In this document: positions 32,814-41,552 of the stretch, one piece after another
How the letters are laid out: every line of letters starts with the position of its first letter
Position numbering within the stretch: the stretch's first letter is position 1
Origin: CAZJQD01 sp964548165 [NCBI: uncultured bacterium]
GTDB lineage: Bacteria; UBA8481
Assembly (NCBI GenBank): GCA_964548165.1
Contig: CAZJQD010000015.1
Span: 11,501-75,500, forward strand
Direction: 5' to 3'
DNA: 64,000 nt
Notes under the pieces: generated by a model
The model's database searches: none
What the model saw: the letters and a program-made list of their open reading frames with translations, nothing else
Told to the model about the DNA's origin: nothing
Translations under genes and position numbers: made by a program

Positions 32814-33829
32814 GCCGTCTGCAGGAAATCGTCCACGTGCGCCAGCAGGTCATCGCAGGCGACGCGTGACTCGAGAATGGCGGCGGGAAACGGGAGGCGC
32901 CGGCCGTCCAGTCGAGCCGCATCCTTGGCCGTCATCACGACCAGCGCGTCGTCGTGCCGTTTCACGAGCATGCCGGCCAGATCGAGGTCGTCCTCACGAA
33001 AGCGCCGGTGATCGGGAAACGCCAGGGTCTCCACGACGCGCGCGCCCGCCGCCGCGATCGCCGCGTGAAAACGGTGGGGAGCCGCGATACCGGAGAGCGC
33101 CACGACGTTGCGGCCCAGGAGGGCCACGGGTACGACCGTGCCCGGATACGGGCGGACGCCGCCCACTTCTCGCCGGGACTCCAGCACGGGTCCGTCCAGC
33201 CTCGATCGCCACTCTGCCGCATGATTATCACCGCCCAGGTCGTGGGAGAGCACGACGAGGTCGGCGCGCGAAATCGCGGAGAGCGGTTCGCGGAGCCGGC
33301 CCCAGGGCAGGAGACGTTGTCGCCGGGGATCCGCCGCGGCCGGGAGGATGACGATATCGAGATCGCGGGCGAGGCGGCGGTGCTGGTAACCGTCGTCGAG
33401 GAGGAGCACGTCCGCCAGCTCCGCGGCGGTCCGCGCCGCTTCCACGCGATCCGCGCCGATGACGATCGGCACGCTCGCGCTCGAGCCGCTTTCCATCGCG
33501 GCGAAGAGCTCCCGCGGCTCGTCCCCGACCTCCCGGGCGGTATGCGACGCCGTGACCCGGGCGCCCGCTCTCGAGAGGGTGCCGCCGTAGCCGCGCGAGA
33601 CGATGGCGGTGCGGCGCCCGGCCTTCGCCAGATGACGGGCCAGGGCGAGCACGTGCGGCGTCTTCCCCGTGCCCCCGGCGTGGAGGTTGCCGATGGAGAT
33701 CACCGTCGCATCAACGCGGATCGGCTCGGGCCGGGGACGCAGTCGCAGCGCCGCTCCGTGGAGAAATGCAATGGGCATGCTGACCGCCTGGAGAACGCGC
33801 GAGGAGAAGAGCCGGTCGTCGCTCGTCAT
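32807..33829 (-). CDS. lpxK: Tetraacyldisaccharide 4'-kinase LpxK
   Basis: A 340-residue inner-membrane-associated kinase that phosphorylates the 4' position of the lipid A disaccharide to give lipid IVA. The P-loop region is ISIGNLHAGGTGKTP (about residues 45-59), followed by SRGYGG, DEPRE and the DDGYQHRRLARDLDIV segment, all characteristic of LpxK. It starts with ATG 21 bases after the msbA stop, and follows lpxB and msbA in the same operon. Length is typical. Confidence 0.95.
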   Translation of the reverse strand: MTSDDRLFSSRVLQAVSMPIAFLHGAALRLRPRPEPIRVDATVISIGNLHAGGTGKTPHVLALARHLAKAGRRTAIVSRGYGGTLSRAGARVTASHTAREVGDEPRELFAAMESGSSASVPIVIGADRVEAARTAAELADVLLLDDGYQHRRLARDLDIVILPAAADPRRQRLLPWGRLREPLSAISRADLVVLSHDLGGDNHAAEWRSRLDGPVLESRREVGGVRPYPGTVVPVALLGRNVVALSGIAAPHRFHAAIAAAGARVVETLAFPDHRRFREDDLDLAGMLVKRHDDALVVMTAKDAARLDGRRLPFPAAILESRVACDDLLAHVDDFLQTAS

Positions 33830-33850
33830 GGCGCGATGGCCGGATGCACG

Positions 33851-35641
33851 TCAGGAGTGGAACTGGATCGCATGAAGGTTGGCGTACAGCCCGCCGCGAT
33901 CGAGGAGTTCGCCGTGCGTGCCCGAGTCCACGATCCGCCCCTTCTCCAGGACGACGATGCGATCCGCCTTCTGCACGGTGGAGAGACGATGCGCGATGAC
34001 GAGCACGGTGCGCCCCTGCACGAGCCGCTCGATCGCGTCCTGCACCGCTCTCTCGGACTCACTGTCCAGGGAGCTCGTGGCCTCGTCGAGGATGAGGATC
34101 GGGGGATCGACGAGAAGAGCGCGCGCGATGGCCAGGCGTTGCTTCTCTCCTCCCGAGAGCCGCGTGCCGCGTTCACCGGCCATCGTATCGAGCCCCTCCG
34201 GCAGGCCGCGAATGAAGCTCGCGATCTGCGCCGCCTCGGCCGCCGCCCAGACCTCGTCGTCCGACGCCCCCGGCCGCCCGAGGCGAATGTTCTCTCGGAG
34301 CGTGTCATGGAAGAGGAAGGTCTCCTGCGTGACGATGCCGATGTGACGACGGAGCGCGGCGACATCGAGTTCGCGCAGGTCGTCGTCGTCCAGGAGGATG
34401 CGTCCCTCCGTCGGATCGTGGAAGCGGGGAACGAGCGATAGCAGCGTCGACTTGCCGGCGCCCGACGGCCCCACGAAGGCGACGGTCTCGCCGCGACGGA
34501 TCGCGAGGTCGATGCCGGCCAGGGCCTCGGAGGAGGAGGAGGAGGAGGAGGACGCGCCCGTCGGCGCGTACGCGAACGAGACCTTCTCGAAGACGAGCGA
34601 TCTCCGGAAGGATGCGGCGCGGCCGCGGCCGGGCAGGATGGCAGGAGGCTCGTCGAGGAGGTCGTAGATGCGATCGAGAGCGGCGGCGGCGCGCTGGGCC
34701 TCCGAGAGCGCATTCACCAGGGTCTTCACGGGCTGGTACGTCGCCATCAGGATCGCCATGAAGGTGAAGAACTGCCCGGGCGTCAACCGGCCGTCCACGA
34801 CTTGCCCGCCGCCGTACAGCAGGATCGCCGCGATCGCGATGGCCGTAACCATCTCTGTTGCCGGGGTCGAGGCGGCGATCACGAGGTAGGCGCGGCGCGA
34901 CTTGCGGAGATAGTCCTGGAGAATCCGGGCAAACCTCCCCGCCAGCACGCTCTCCGCCCCGAACGCCTGGACGATGCGGATCCCGCCGATCGTCTCGGTC
35001 AGGCTGGAGGCGAGCTCGCCCATGCCCGACTGCATCCGCGCCGATCTTCGCCGCACCGCGGTCCCGAGGCCCTTGACGATCCCGACGACGAAGGGCGCCA
35101 CCAGGAGGGCCCCGGCGGCGAGCCGGGCGTCGAGCCAGAACAGGAGGCCGATGAGAAAGGCGATCTCGAACGGGCGGCGGATGAGGTCGGCGGTGATGGT
35201 CGACGCGAGGTGTTGGACGAGCCCCAGGTCCGAGGTCACGTTGGCGACCATCTCGCCGGTGCGCCGCCGGCCGTAGAAGGAGGCCGAGAGCGCGAGGAGG
35301 TGGTCGTAGAGATCGGCGCGGAGCCGGTTCACCATCACCTCGCCAGCCGACATCATGAGGTACCGCTGGGCGTAGAGGCCGGCGGAATAGAGCACGCGCG
35401 AGGCGATGAAGAAGGCGGTAAGTGCAAGAAGCAGATTGCGCTTGGTCTCGATGAGCGTCCAGCCGACCCAGGGCACGACCCAGGTGACCGGATCCTCCGG
35501 CGCCACGAAGATCTGGTCGATGATGGGCTGGAGCGAGAAGAGCGAGACGCCGTTGGTGACGACGACGACGATCATGGCCGCGTTCGCCCAGAAGAGCGGC
35601 ACCAGGGCCGGTCGGAAGCGTCCGATCGTGCGCTTCAGCAT
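33851..35641 (-). CDS. msbA: Lipid A export ABC transporter MsbA
   Basis: A 596-residue half-transporter that flips lipid A-core across the inner membrane. Six membrane segments (about residues 15-310) precede a nucleotide-binding domain with Walker A GPSGAGKST (about 393), signature LSGGEKQR and Walker B ILILDEATSSLD followed by the H-loop (IAHRLST). The ATG at 35641 gives a 7-base overlap with the lpxB stop; the frame stays open far upstream but only as a shadow of lpxB. An unusual run of eight serines, encoded by a (GGA)n tract on the plus strand near 34530-34552, sits just after the start of the nucleotide-binding domain. Position between lpxB and lpxK supports MsbA over a drug exporter. 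Confidence 0.93.
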   Translation of the reverse strand: MLKRTIGRFRPALVPLFWANAAMIVVVVTNGVSLFSLQPIIDQIFVAPEDPVTWVVPWVGWTLIETKRNLLLALTAFFIASRVLYSAGLYAQRYLMMSAGEVMVNRLRADLYDHLLALSASFYGRRRTGEMVANVTSDLGLVQHLASTITADLIRRPFEIAFLIGLLFWLDARLAAGALLVAPFVVGIVKGLGTAVRRRSARMQSGMGELASSLTETIGGIRIVQAFGAESVLAGRFARILQDYLRKSRRAYLVIAASTPATEMVTAIAIAAILLYGGGQVVDGRLTPGQFFTFMAILMATYQPVKTLVNALSEAQRAAAALDRIYDLLDEPPAILPGRGRAASFRRSLVFEKVSFAYAPTGASSSSSSSSEALAGIDLAIRRGETVAFVGPSGAGKSTLLSLVPRFHDPTEGRILLDDDDLRELDVAALRRHIGIVTQETFLFHDTLRENIRLGRPGASDDEVWAAAEAAQIASFIRGLPEGLDTMAGERGTRLSGGEKQRLAIARALLVDPPILILDEATSSLDSESERAVQDAIERLVQGRTVLVIAHRLSTVQKADRIVVLEKGRIVDSGTHGELLDRGGLYANLHAIQFHS

Positions 35642-36750
35642 GCCGGGGACTCCAGCAGTGCCGCGCAGAGACCCGCGGTCCGTTCCGCGGCGCCGCGGTT
35701 CTCGAGGACGTCGCGGAGCCGGGACCATTGAGCGCGCATGGCCACGGGATCCAGTGCCTCGAGGGCCGCGGTAATGGCCCGAGGTGTCGCCGCGTGCTGG
35801 ATGAGCTCGGGACTGACAGTCTCTTCGAGGAGGATGTTCGGCATCGCGATGCGTGGGGCGTCGACGAGCAGGCGCCCGAGGGCGTAGGAACCCCACGAGA
35901 GCCGGTAGATCGTCACGAACGGGACGCCGAGGAGAGCCGCTTGGAGCGTCGAGGTTCCGGACTTGACGACCGCTCGTTCGGCGGCCGCCAGGAGGATGCG
36001 CGCGTCTCCGCCGAAGATCTCGACGTCGGCGCGAGAAAAGAGCGGGGCCAGGGACTGGTCGGCGAGCGAGAGGATGGGTCGCCATCCGTTTCCGCGAAGG
36101 AGCGCGGCTGTCTCCGCGAGGAGGTCGATATGCCGGCCGATCTCGCCGCGGCGGGAGCCCGGCAGGAGAGCGACGATGCGATCCCCCGCGAGGTCCGGGT
36201 GGGAGGGAGGCTCGGGAAGATCGAGGAGCGGGTGGCCGACGTACTCCGCGTTCGGATAGAGCGCGGCCTCGAAGGGGAAGACGACCGCGATGCGATCGGC
36301 GCACCGCGCCAGGATCGCGGCCCGTGACTTGTGCCAGGCCCAGACCTGCGGCGCGATGTAGTAGAGGATCTTCGGCCGGCGCGGCAGGGCTGCCAACTTT
36401 TCGAGCAGGCGCATGTTGAAGCCGGGGTAATCGACGAGCATGACGACGTCGGCCTCGGCGGCGGCCTTGAGGGCGCGCTTCCATGCCGTCCAGACGCCGG
36501 GCAACTGGGCAATCACCTCGGTGAATCCCACGACCGCTCGGCTGACCAGGTCTTCAACCAGCTCGGCGCCCGCGGCCTTCAAGGCCTGGCCGCCGACGGC
36601 CTGCACGCGCACGTCGGGCCTGAGGCCGCGCAGGCGCTCGACGACGCGGGCCGCGTGCGCGTCCCCGGACGGATCCCCCGCGACAACGAGGAGGCGTGCG
36701 TCCCTCGCGAACCCGGCCATCCGCCGCGCCGCGGCGTTCTCGTTCGTCAA
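35635..36750 (-). CDS. lpxB: Lipid-A-disaccharide synthase LpxB
   Basis: A glycosyltransferase (GT19) that joins UDP-diacylglucosamine and lipid X to form the lipid A disaccharide. Family motifs are VVAGDPSGDAHAARVV near the N-terminus, VDYPGFNMRLL, YYIAPQVWAW and LPGSRRGEI. The start is a TTG at 36750 (371 residues), one base after the upstream stop, or the ATG at 36720 (361 residues); neither has a strong ribosome-binding site. It overlaps msbA by 7 bases and follows the Gfo/Idh/MocA gene, so it belongs to the same transcript. Confidence 0.95.
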   Translation of the reverse strand: MTNENAAARRMAGFARDARLLVVAGDPSGDAHAARVVERLRGLRPDVRVQAVGGQALKAAGAELVEDLVSRAVVGFTEVIAQLPGVWTAWKRALKAAAEADVVMLVDYPGFNMRLLEKLAALPRRPKILYYIAPQVWAWHKSRAAILARCADRIAVVFPFEAALYPNAEYVGHPLLDLPEPPSHPDLAGDRIVALLPGSRRGEIGRHIDLLAETAALLRGNGWRPILSLADQSLAPLFSRADVEIFGGDARILLAAAERAVVKSGTSTLQAALLGVPFVTIYRLSWGSYALGRLLVDAPRIAMPNILLEETVSPELIQHAATPRAITAALEALDPVAMRAQWSRLRDVLENRGAAERTAGLCAALLESPAC

Positions 36751-36751
36751 G

Positions 36752-37705
36752 TCAGCGGTTGCGGATCTGGCGGCCGATCTCGAGGGCCAGTTCCAGGGCG
36801 TTGCGTCCTTCCTCCCCCGAGGCCGCGCGCGGGCGCTCTCCGCGGCAGGCGGCGACGAACGCCGCGAGCTCGAGGCGCAGGGGCTCGGTCTTCTCGATCC
36901 GAGGCGCGATCCGCTCGATGTCCGTGACCGCGCGGATGCGCTCGATCCCGGGCTTCTTGCGGTACACCACCGCGTCCTGCTTGTGGTAGTCGACCGAGAT
37001 GTACGTGTCGGGGCCGAAGATCCGGATCTTGCGCTCGGTCTTGTAGGAGACGCGCGAGGCCGTGACGTTGGCCACGCATCCCGACGCGAAGGTGATCCGC
37101 GCGTTGGCGATGTCCTCCTTGTCCGTGATGACCGACGTTCCGATGGCCTCCAGCCGCTCGACGCGCGACCTCACGAGCGAGAGGAGGATGTCGATGTCGT
37201 GGATCATGACGTCGAGGACGACGCCGATATCGGTGGAGCGATCGGGGAACGGCGAGAGCCTGTGGACCTCGATGAAGCGCGGCTCCTTCACGAGGTCCCT
37301 GACCGCCAGCACGGCCCCGTTGAAGCGTTCCACGTGTCCGACCTGCAGCTGGACCCCGGCCTCGGTCGCGGCCGCCAGGAGCTCCTCGGCCTCCTCCAGG
37401 ATCGAGGTCAGCGGCTTCTCCACGAGGACGTGCTTGCCGGCGCGGAGCGCGCACATCGCGACGGCGTGGTGGGTCACGGTCGGGGTCGCGACGGTGACGG
37501 CGTCACTGGCGGCCAGGAGGGCCTCGATCGAGGGGAGAACGGGCGCGCCCAGCGGACCGGCGATCTTCTGGGCCTGGGCCTCGTTCGCGTCGACGATCCC
37601 CGAGAGCGTGCACCCGGGAGTCTCGGCCAGGAGCCGCGCGTGATGCCGTCCCAGGTGCCCCACGCCCACGACGCCTACGCGCAGTGCCGGTCGTTCATCC
37701 TTCAC
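36752..37705 (-). CDS. Gfo/Idh/MocA-family oxidoreductase in the lipid A operon
   Basis: A 317-residue NAD(P)-dependent sugar dehydrogenase-type protein starting with GTG. The N-terminal Rossmann motif GVVGVGHLGRHHARLL is followed by the family's EKPL motif (HVLVEKPL, about residue 98) and a C-terminal alpha/beta domain. Such genes commonly lie beside lpxB. In Acidithiobacillus and Leptospira the homologue GnnA oxidises UDP-GlcNAc at C3 so that GnnB can make the 3-amino sugar of amide-linked lipid A. The partner aminotransferase is not in this window, so the GnnA role is a hypothesis. It ends one base before the lpxB start. Confidence 0.85.
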   Translation of the reverse strand: MKDERPALRVGVVGVGHLGRHHARLLAETPGCTLSGIVDANEAQAQKIAGPLGAPVLPSIEALLAASDAVTVATPTVTHHAVAMCALRAGKHVLVEKPLTSILEEAEELLAAATEAGVQLQVGHVERFNGAVLAVRDLVKEPRFIEVHRLSPFPDRSTDIGVVLDVMIHDIDILLSLVRSRVERLEAIGTSVITDKEDIANARITFASGCVANVTASRVSYKTERKIRIFGPDTYISVDYHKQDAVVYRKKPGIERIRAVTDIERIAPRIEKTEPLRLELAAFVAACRGERPRAASGEEGRNALELALEIGRQIRNR

Positions 37706-37723
37706 AGATCAACCCGCTTCCTC

Positions 37724-40282
37724 TCACTCCGGCACGTCCTGGTAGATCTTGAGCGCGGCCTCGAAGGCATTGCCGATCGCGATGCCGTTGCGCTCCAGCT
37801 TGTAAATCCGCCGCTCCAGCTCCTGCCGGCGCTTGAGCCTCTTGTTGGAGTCCTTGCGCACGAGGTCGGCGAATGCGGGTTGCCGCGCGAGCTTCTTGCG
37901 CACGTCGAGGTTGAACGGGCAGTACTCGAGCATGATCCGGCGGGAGACCTTGTTGAGCTTCTGGATTCCCTGGGACTCGAACTTCACGTAGAGCCCGTAC
38001 TCGAGGGCGAACTTGTCGGAGTCGAAGCGCGCGTTGGCGAACTGCTCCTTGATCCGCTCCTTCGCGTCGTCCGAGAGCTCGTTGTTCTTCTCGTAGTACT
38101 CGACGTAGTCGAAGTAACGGCCCGTCAGCCCGCCATCCGCGGGGTTCATCCAGTCGGCGCCCGCGATCGTCTTGGCGAGATCCCAGCGAAACTTCGCGCA
38201 GACCGCGACCGTGATGTCGAAGAGGTCGAAGCCGGGCGAGACGAGGGGGAAGACGAGGCGGCCGGGTGTGTCCTTGCTGCGACCCTCGAACTCCTGCCAG
38301 CAGAGCGCGCGCTCGCCGGAGGCCGGGACGATGACGAGGAACGGCAGGACCTCCTTCGGAAGGAACTCCGATCGCTCCTCCAGCATGACGCGCACGTCGC
38401 GGTAGAAGAGGGTGAAGTCGAGCCGGATGAGTCGCACCAGGGCCTCGGCGATCTTGTTCGAGGAATTAACGAGCTCGGAGTGCTCCGCGATCTCCTCGGG
38501 AGTCCGCCGGATCGTCGCGAGCTCGCCGCGGCCGGCCGAGAAGGCGCGCGCCGACTTCATCAGCATCTGGTCGATCTCGAACCTCACCGGATCCATCATC
38601 TGCTCCGGCTCGTCGGGCGCATAGCGCGTCGCCCGGTTCTCCTTGAGAACCTCGTCGTAGGTCAGGCCGAGGTCGTTGCGGGAGGGGAGAGACTCGCCGC
38701 GGTAGACGCGGAGCAACCACTGGTCCGCGTAGAGGATCGGGCCGGTGGGCTTGGGGGAGAGATTGAGCTTGTCGGAGATCTGGATCGGAGCGGGCGAGGC
38801 GATGCCGAAGCGCAGGAACGCAGTCACCTCCGGGAGGTTGGCCGAGAGATTGGCTCGCCAGAGCCTCGGGTAGAGGCGCCAGAACGCCGCCGAGACGTGA
38901 TGTGGTTCACCTTCCTGCAGTCCCATGCAGACATCGAGGTCGTTGCGCTCGGCAGTGGTAAGGTTGAGCGCCGTGACGGCTTCGCGCAGGTTCAGGGTCG
39001 GGCCCGTGAGGTTGAGCGTCGGGGTTCGAGGGGCAGGCGCTGGAGAGGTCGGTGACGCGGTCGGCGCGCCGGCTGGAGAACCAGCGGCGCCGGGGGCGGG
39101 TTCGGAGGCGCTGGATGATGGTGGGGTCATGCCGGCGCGGGCCGCGGCCGCGGAGGTCGTCGATGGCGAGGCAGTCGGCGCGGCGCTCGCGCTCATCGAT
39201 TCCCCGGCTGCGGCCGCGGACGTGGCGGCGATCGCGACGGCGTCGCCGGCCGCGGCGGCGTCCAGGTCCCTGAGCACGCGCTCCAGTTGATCGATATCCC
39301 CGTCCAGCGCGCGTATCCCGGGGTAGGTCTCGCCCCAGTATTGGTGCACGTGCGCCTGGGTTTCCCGGGAGATTTCCAGCAGGCGACGGATATAGGGCTT
39401 CACGGATTCGCGCTGCTCGGGCGCGAGGCCGCCGGAGAGTTGCAGGTAGGCCTGCACGAGGCCCTCGGCCCCGAAGAAGCTCTCCAGGGTCTTCTCCATG
39501 GACCGCATGGCAACGTGGAGTTCATGCGAGAGCCGCGGCAGGATCTCGGTCAGCCGGGTGGTGGCGTAGAGCAACGGGTGCGCGGGGCCGGGCTGGAGCA
39601 TCCAGCCGAGCGCGGCGTCGGGCTGGGAGAGCAGGGAGTCGAGGAAATACCCGAGTTCGATCTCGCGGAACGGCTTGTGCACGTCCGGCTGGGAATCGAG
39701 CGCGGGGACGTTGCGATCGACGTTCGCTATGGAAGGGGGAGAGCTCTGATCGAACTTCGCGATCAGATCGCGGCCGTCCTGGACGATGCGGCCGAAGCCG
39801 GCGCCTTCGCGCAACAGGCGCGTGTTGAAGACGCTGTAAAGGACGCTGAAATTCTGTCGCCACGTGTCGAGGCGGTCCGTGAGCGTTACGACGCGATGCC
39901 AGCCGCGATGCCGTTCCGCGACGCGATTGGCCAGCGCGCGCGCAATGAGCAGGCCCGCCGCCAGGTTGCCGCGCACCCACTCCAGGAGCGCCCTGTGACC
40001 GCCCGCGACCCAGATGACCTCGGCGCGTTCCAGGGCGCGGACCGACGCCGATCGCGGCGTGCCTTCCAGTACACCAATCTCGCCGATGGGACCGTTCGGC
40101 TGATCCAGGACCGCGACGCGGCGGGCATGGCGGACCACCTCGGCTTCGGTCGTTGTCGGGTGATCTTCCGCCGAGAGAACCTCCAGTTGACCCGATTTCA
40201 GGATGTAGAACGAGTCGCTCGGTTGGCCCTGGAGGAAGAGGAATTGCCCGCGTTCCAGGACGATCTGGCGCGATCCGGCCAT
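37724..40282 (-). CDS. Large protein with N-terminal cyclic-nucleotide-binding domain and unknown C-terminal domain
   Basis: An 852-residue protein; the ATG at 40282 shares one base with the upstream stop (TGATG). Residues about 1-125 form a Crp-type cyclic-nucleotide-binding fold (FLFLQGQPSDSFYILKSGQLEVL, then GEIGVLEGTPRSASVRA). A helical region extends to about 370. A linker of about 90 residues is almost only Ala/Ser/Pro/Thr/Gly. The C-terminal ~390 residues are conserved-looking, with many aromatic and charged residues (WRLYPRLW, YADQWLLRVYRGE, FDYVEYYEKNNE), but I do not recognise the family. No HTH is visible, so it is not a simple Crp regulator. It may be a nucleotide- or Ser/Thr-kinase-linked sensor affecting the envelope; function unknown. 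Confidence 0.82.
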   Translation of the reverse strand: MAGSRQIVLERGQFLFLQGQPSDSFYILKSGQLEVLSAEDHPTTTEAEVVRHARRVAVLDQPNGPIGEIGVLEGTPRSASVRALERAEVIWVAGGHRALLEWVRGNLAAGLLIARALANRVAERHRGWHRVVTLTDRLDTWRQNFSVLYSVFNTRLLREGAGFGRIVQDGRDLIAKFDQSSPPSIANVDRNVPALDSQPDVHKPFREIELGYFLDSLLSQPDAALGWMLQPGPAHPLLYATTRLTEILPRLSHELHVAMRSMEKTLESFFGAEGLVQAYLQLSGGLAPEQRESVKPYIRRLLEISRETQAHVHQYWGETYPGIRALDGDIDQLERVLRDLDAAAAGDAVAIAATSAAAAGESMSASAAPTASPSTTSAAAARAGMTPPSSSASEPAPGAAGSPAGAPTASPTSPAPAPRTPTLNLTGPTLNLREAVTALNLTTAERNDLDVCMGLQEGEPHHVSAAFWRLYPRLWRANLSANLPEVTAFLRFGIASPAPIQISDKLNLSPKPTGPILYADQWLLRVYRGESLPSRNDLGLTYDEVLKENRATRYAPDEPEQMMDPVRFEIDQMLMKSARAFSAGRGELATIRRTPEEIAEHSELVNSSNKIAEALVRLIRLDFTLFYRDVRVMLEERSEFLPKEVLPFLVIVPASGERALCWQEFEGRSKDTPGRLVFPLVSPGFDLFDITVAVCAKFRWDLAKTIAGADWMNPADGGLTGRYFDYVEYYEKNNELSDDAKERIKEQFANARFDSDKFALEYGLYVKFESQGIQKLNKVSRRIMLEYCPFNLDVRKKLARQPAFADLVRKDSNKRLKRRQELERRIYKLERNGIAIGNAFEAALKIYQDVPE

Positions 40283-41349
40283 CAGCGCTCCTCGAGGACG
40301 ACCGGCGGCGGCAAGGCCGGCATGCTGGAGAGCCCGTCGCGGTTCTGGGAGCGGATGGAGAGCCACCAGGTACCGGGGCCTGGTTCGAGTCGAACCGTCG
40401 CCAGTCCGAAGACGTCCGTGGCGACAGTGCGGAGCGCGGCCCTCTTCTGCAGGTCGCGGTCAGCGAAGAGCTCGAAGATCACGGTATGCCCGGGGGAGGC
40501 GGCGGCCGCGGCGATCACGGAACGGGCTGATGTCGCCACCGAGACTCCGGGAGGCGGCGGCAGCGCCACCGCGGGCGCGGGAAGATCGGTCGTCAGGAAG
40601 ACCGCGCCCTGGCCCACGACAAGGTTGCGCGTGCCCCGGGGCACGGTGACCGAGGTCCGCCCATCCCAGACGTCGACGATCATGCGCTCGGCCGAGACCG
40701 CGCTCACCTGGATGTCGCCGCTGCGCGCGCTGACCTGTCCCGTGGGGGCGTCGATGAGATACCGGGCCAGGAACGGCGTCTCCGGCGCCTGGAGACGGAG
40801 CGTGCCCTCGTCCAGGCGGAGGATGAGCCGGCGATCGGCCAGGGTGGAGGAGGCCTCGCGCACGTGGACGGTCGCGGACGGACCCAGCGTGAGGCGTTCG
40901 CCGTTCATGCCCGCCAGGATAACGCGCCCCGCCGCGCTCGTTCTCAGCGAGTCGCCGGCCCGGAGGCGGGTGCCGACCCCGATCTCGCGGGGTTCGCCCG
41001 CGCGCATCAGTTCCAATCCGCCGGTGATATCGACGACGGCCATGTCCTGCGCCTCGGGCGATTCAGGAACGCGCGTCGCGGCAGGTGACAGGGGGACCGT
41101 GCGGAGACCGGCGATAGGCGTAGCGCCGTCAGGGATGCGAAGCCGTTGGCCGACGGTGATGAGGTTGGGATTGGAGAGCGCGTTAAGCCGGGCGATCTCG
41201 GCCGCGCGACCGGCGTGACCCAGGGTCCGCGCCGCGATCCGCGAGAGGGTCTCTCCGGGTTGAACGACATGCACGGTCTCGGCGAAGGCGGGGAGAGCGA
41301 ACGCAAGAAGAATCAACGCGAGAGAACGACGAGCCATGAGCCGCCTCAT
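40282..41349 (-). CDS. Secreted LysM-FecR domain protein
   Basis: A 355-residue exported protein. The ATG at 41349 gives a signal peptide ending ALPAFA; an ATG at 41337 is also possible. A LysM domain (VHVVQPGETLSRIAARTLG, to about residue 75) would bind peptidoglycan glycans. A FecR-type domain follows (about 120-245, including GDSLRTSAAGRVIL). The C-terminus is a beta-rich segment. Periplasmic location is likely. The gene is the first of the minus-strand operon leading into the cyclic-nucleotide-domain protein and lipid A genes. LysM-FecR combinations are frequent in delta-proteobacteria and uncultured phyla, where their role is structural or unknown. Confidence 0.85.
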   Translation of the reverse strand: MRRLMARRSLALILLAFALPAFAETVHVVQPGETLSRIAARTLGHAGRAAEIARLNALSNPNLITVGQRLRIPDGATPIAGLRTVPLSPAATRVPESPEAQDMAVVDITGGLELMRAGEPREIGVGTRLRAGDSLRTSAAGRVILAGMNGERLTLGPSATVHVREASSTLADRRLILRLDEGTLRLQAPETPFLARYLIDAPTGQVSARSGDIQVSAVSAERMIVDVWDGRTSVTVPRGTRNLVVGQGAVFLTTDLPAPAVALPPPPGVSVATSARSVIAAAAASPGHTVIFELFADRDLQKRAALRTVATDVFGLATVRLEPGPGTWWLSIRSQNRDGLSSMPALPPPVVLEER

Positions 41350-41504
41350 GCTAACAAACGGCACCCCAAGGTGCAAGAAATGGGGTCAGGCTCGAAGTTC
41401 GGCAGTTTGGTTTTTTATGCCCGCGTGCGAGCGTGACGAGGATCATGGCGCGATCGACGTTTGTGAAGCATGAAACTTCTCAACGGCCAGCCTGACCTCG
41501 AATA

Positions 41505-41537
41505 AAAAACGCCCCCCCGCTTCCGCGGGAGGGCGTG
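41505..41537 (-). terminator. Rho-independent terminator of the outer-membrane barrel gene
   Basis: On the minus strand a stem of about eleven pairs (ACGCCCTCCCGC with GCGGGGGGCGT, short GGAA loop) is followed by TTTTTTATT. It starts about 16 bases after the stop at 41553. Confidence 0.85.
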
Positions 41538-41552
41538 TCGGGTTCTAAGGGA

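Noticed and set aside
41443-41496. Short frame starting ATGGCGCGATCG as a transposase fragment
   Set aside because: Only 16 codons without any diagnostic residue; it also lies next to the terminator.
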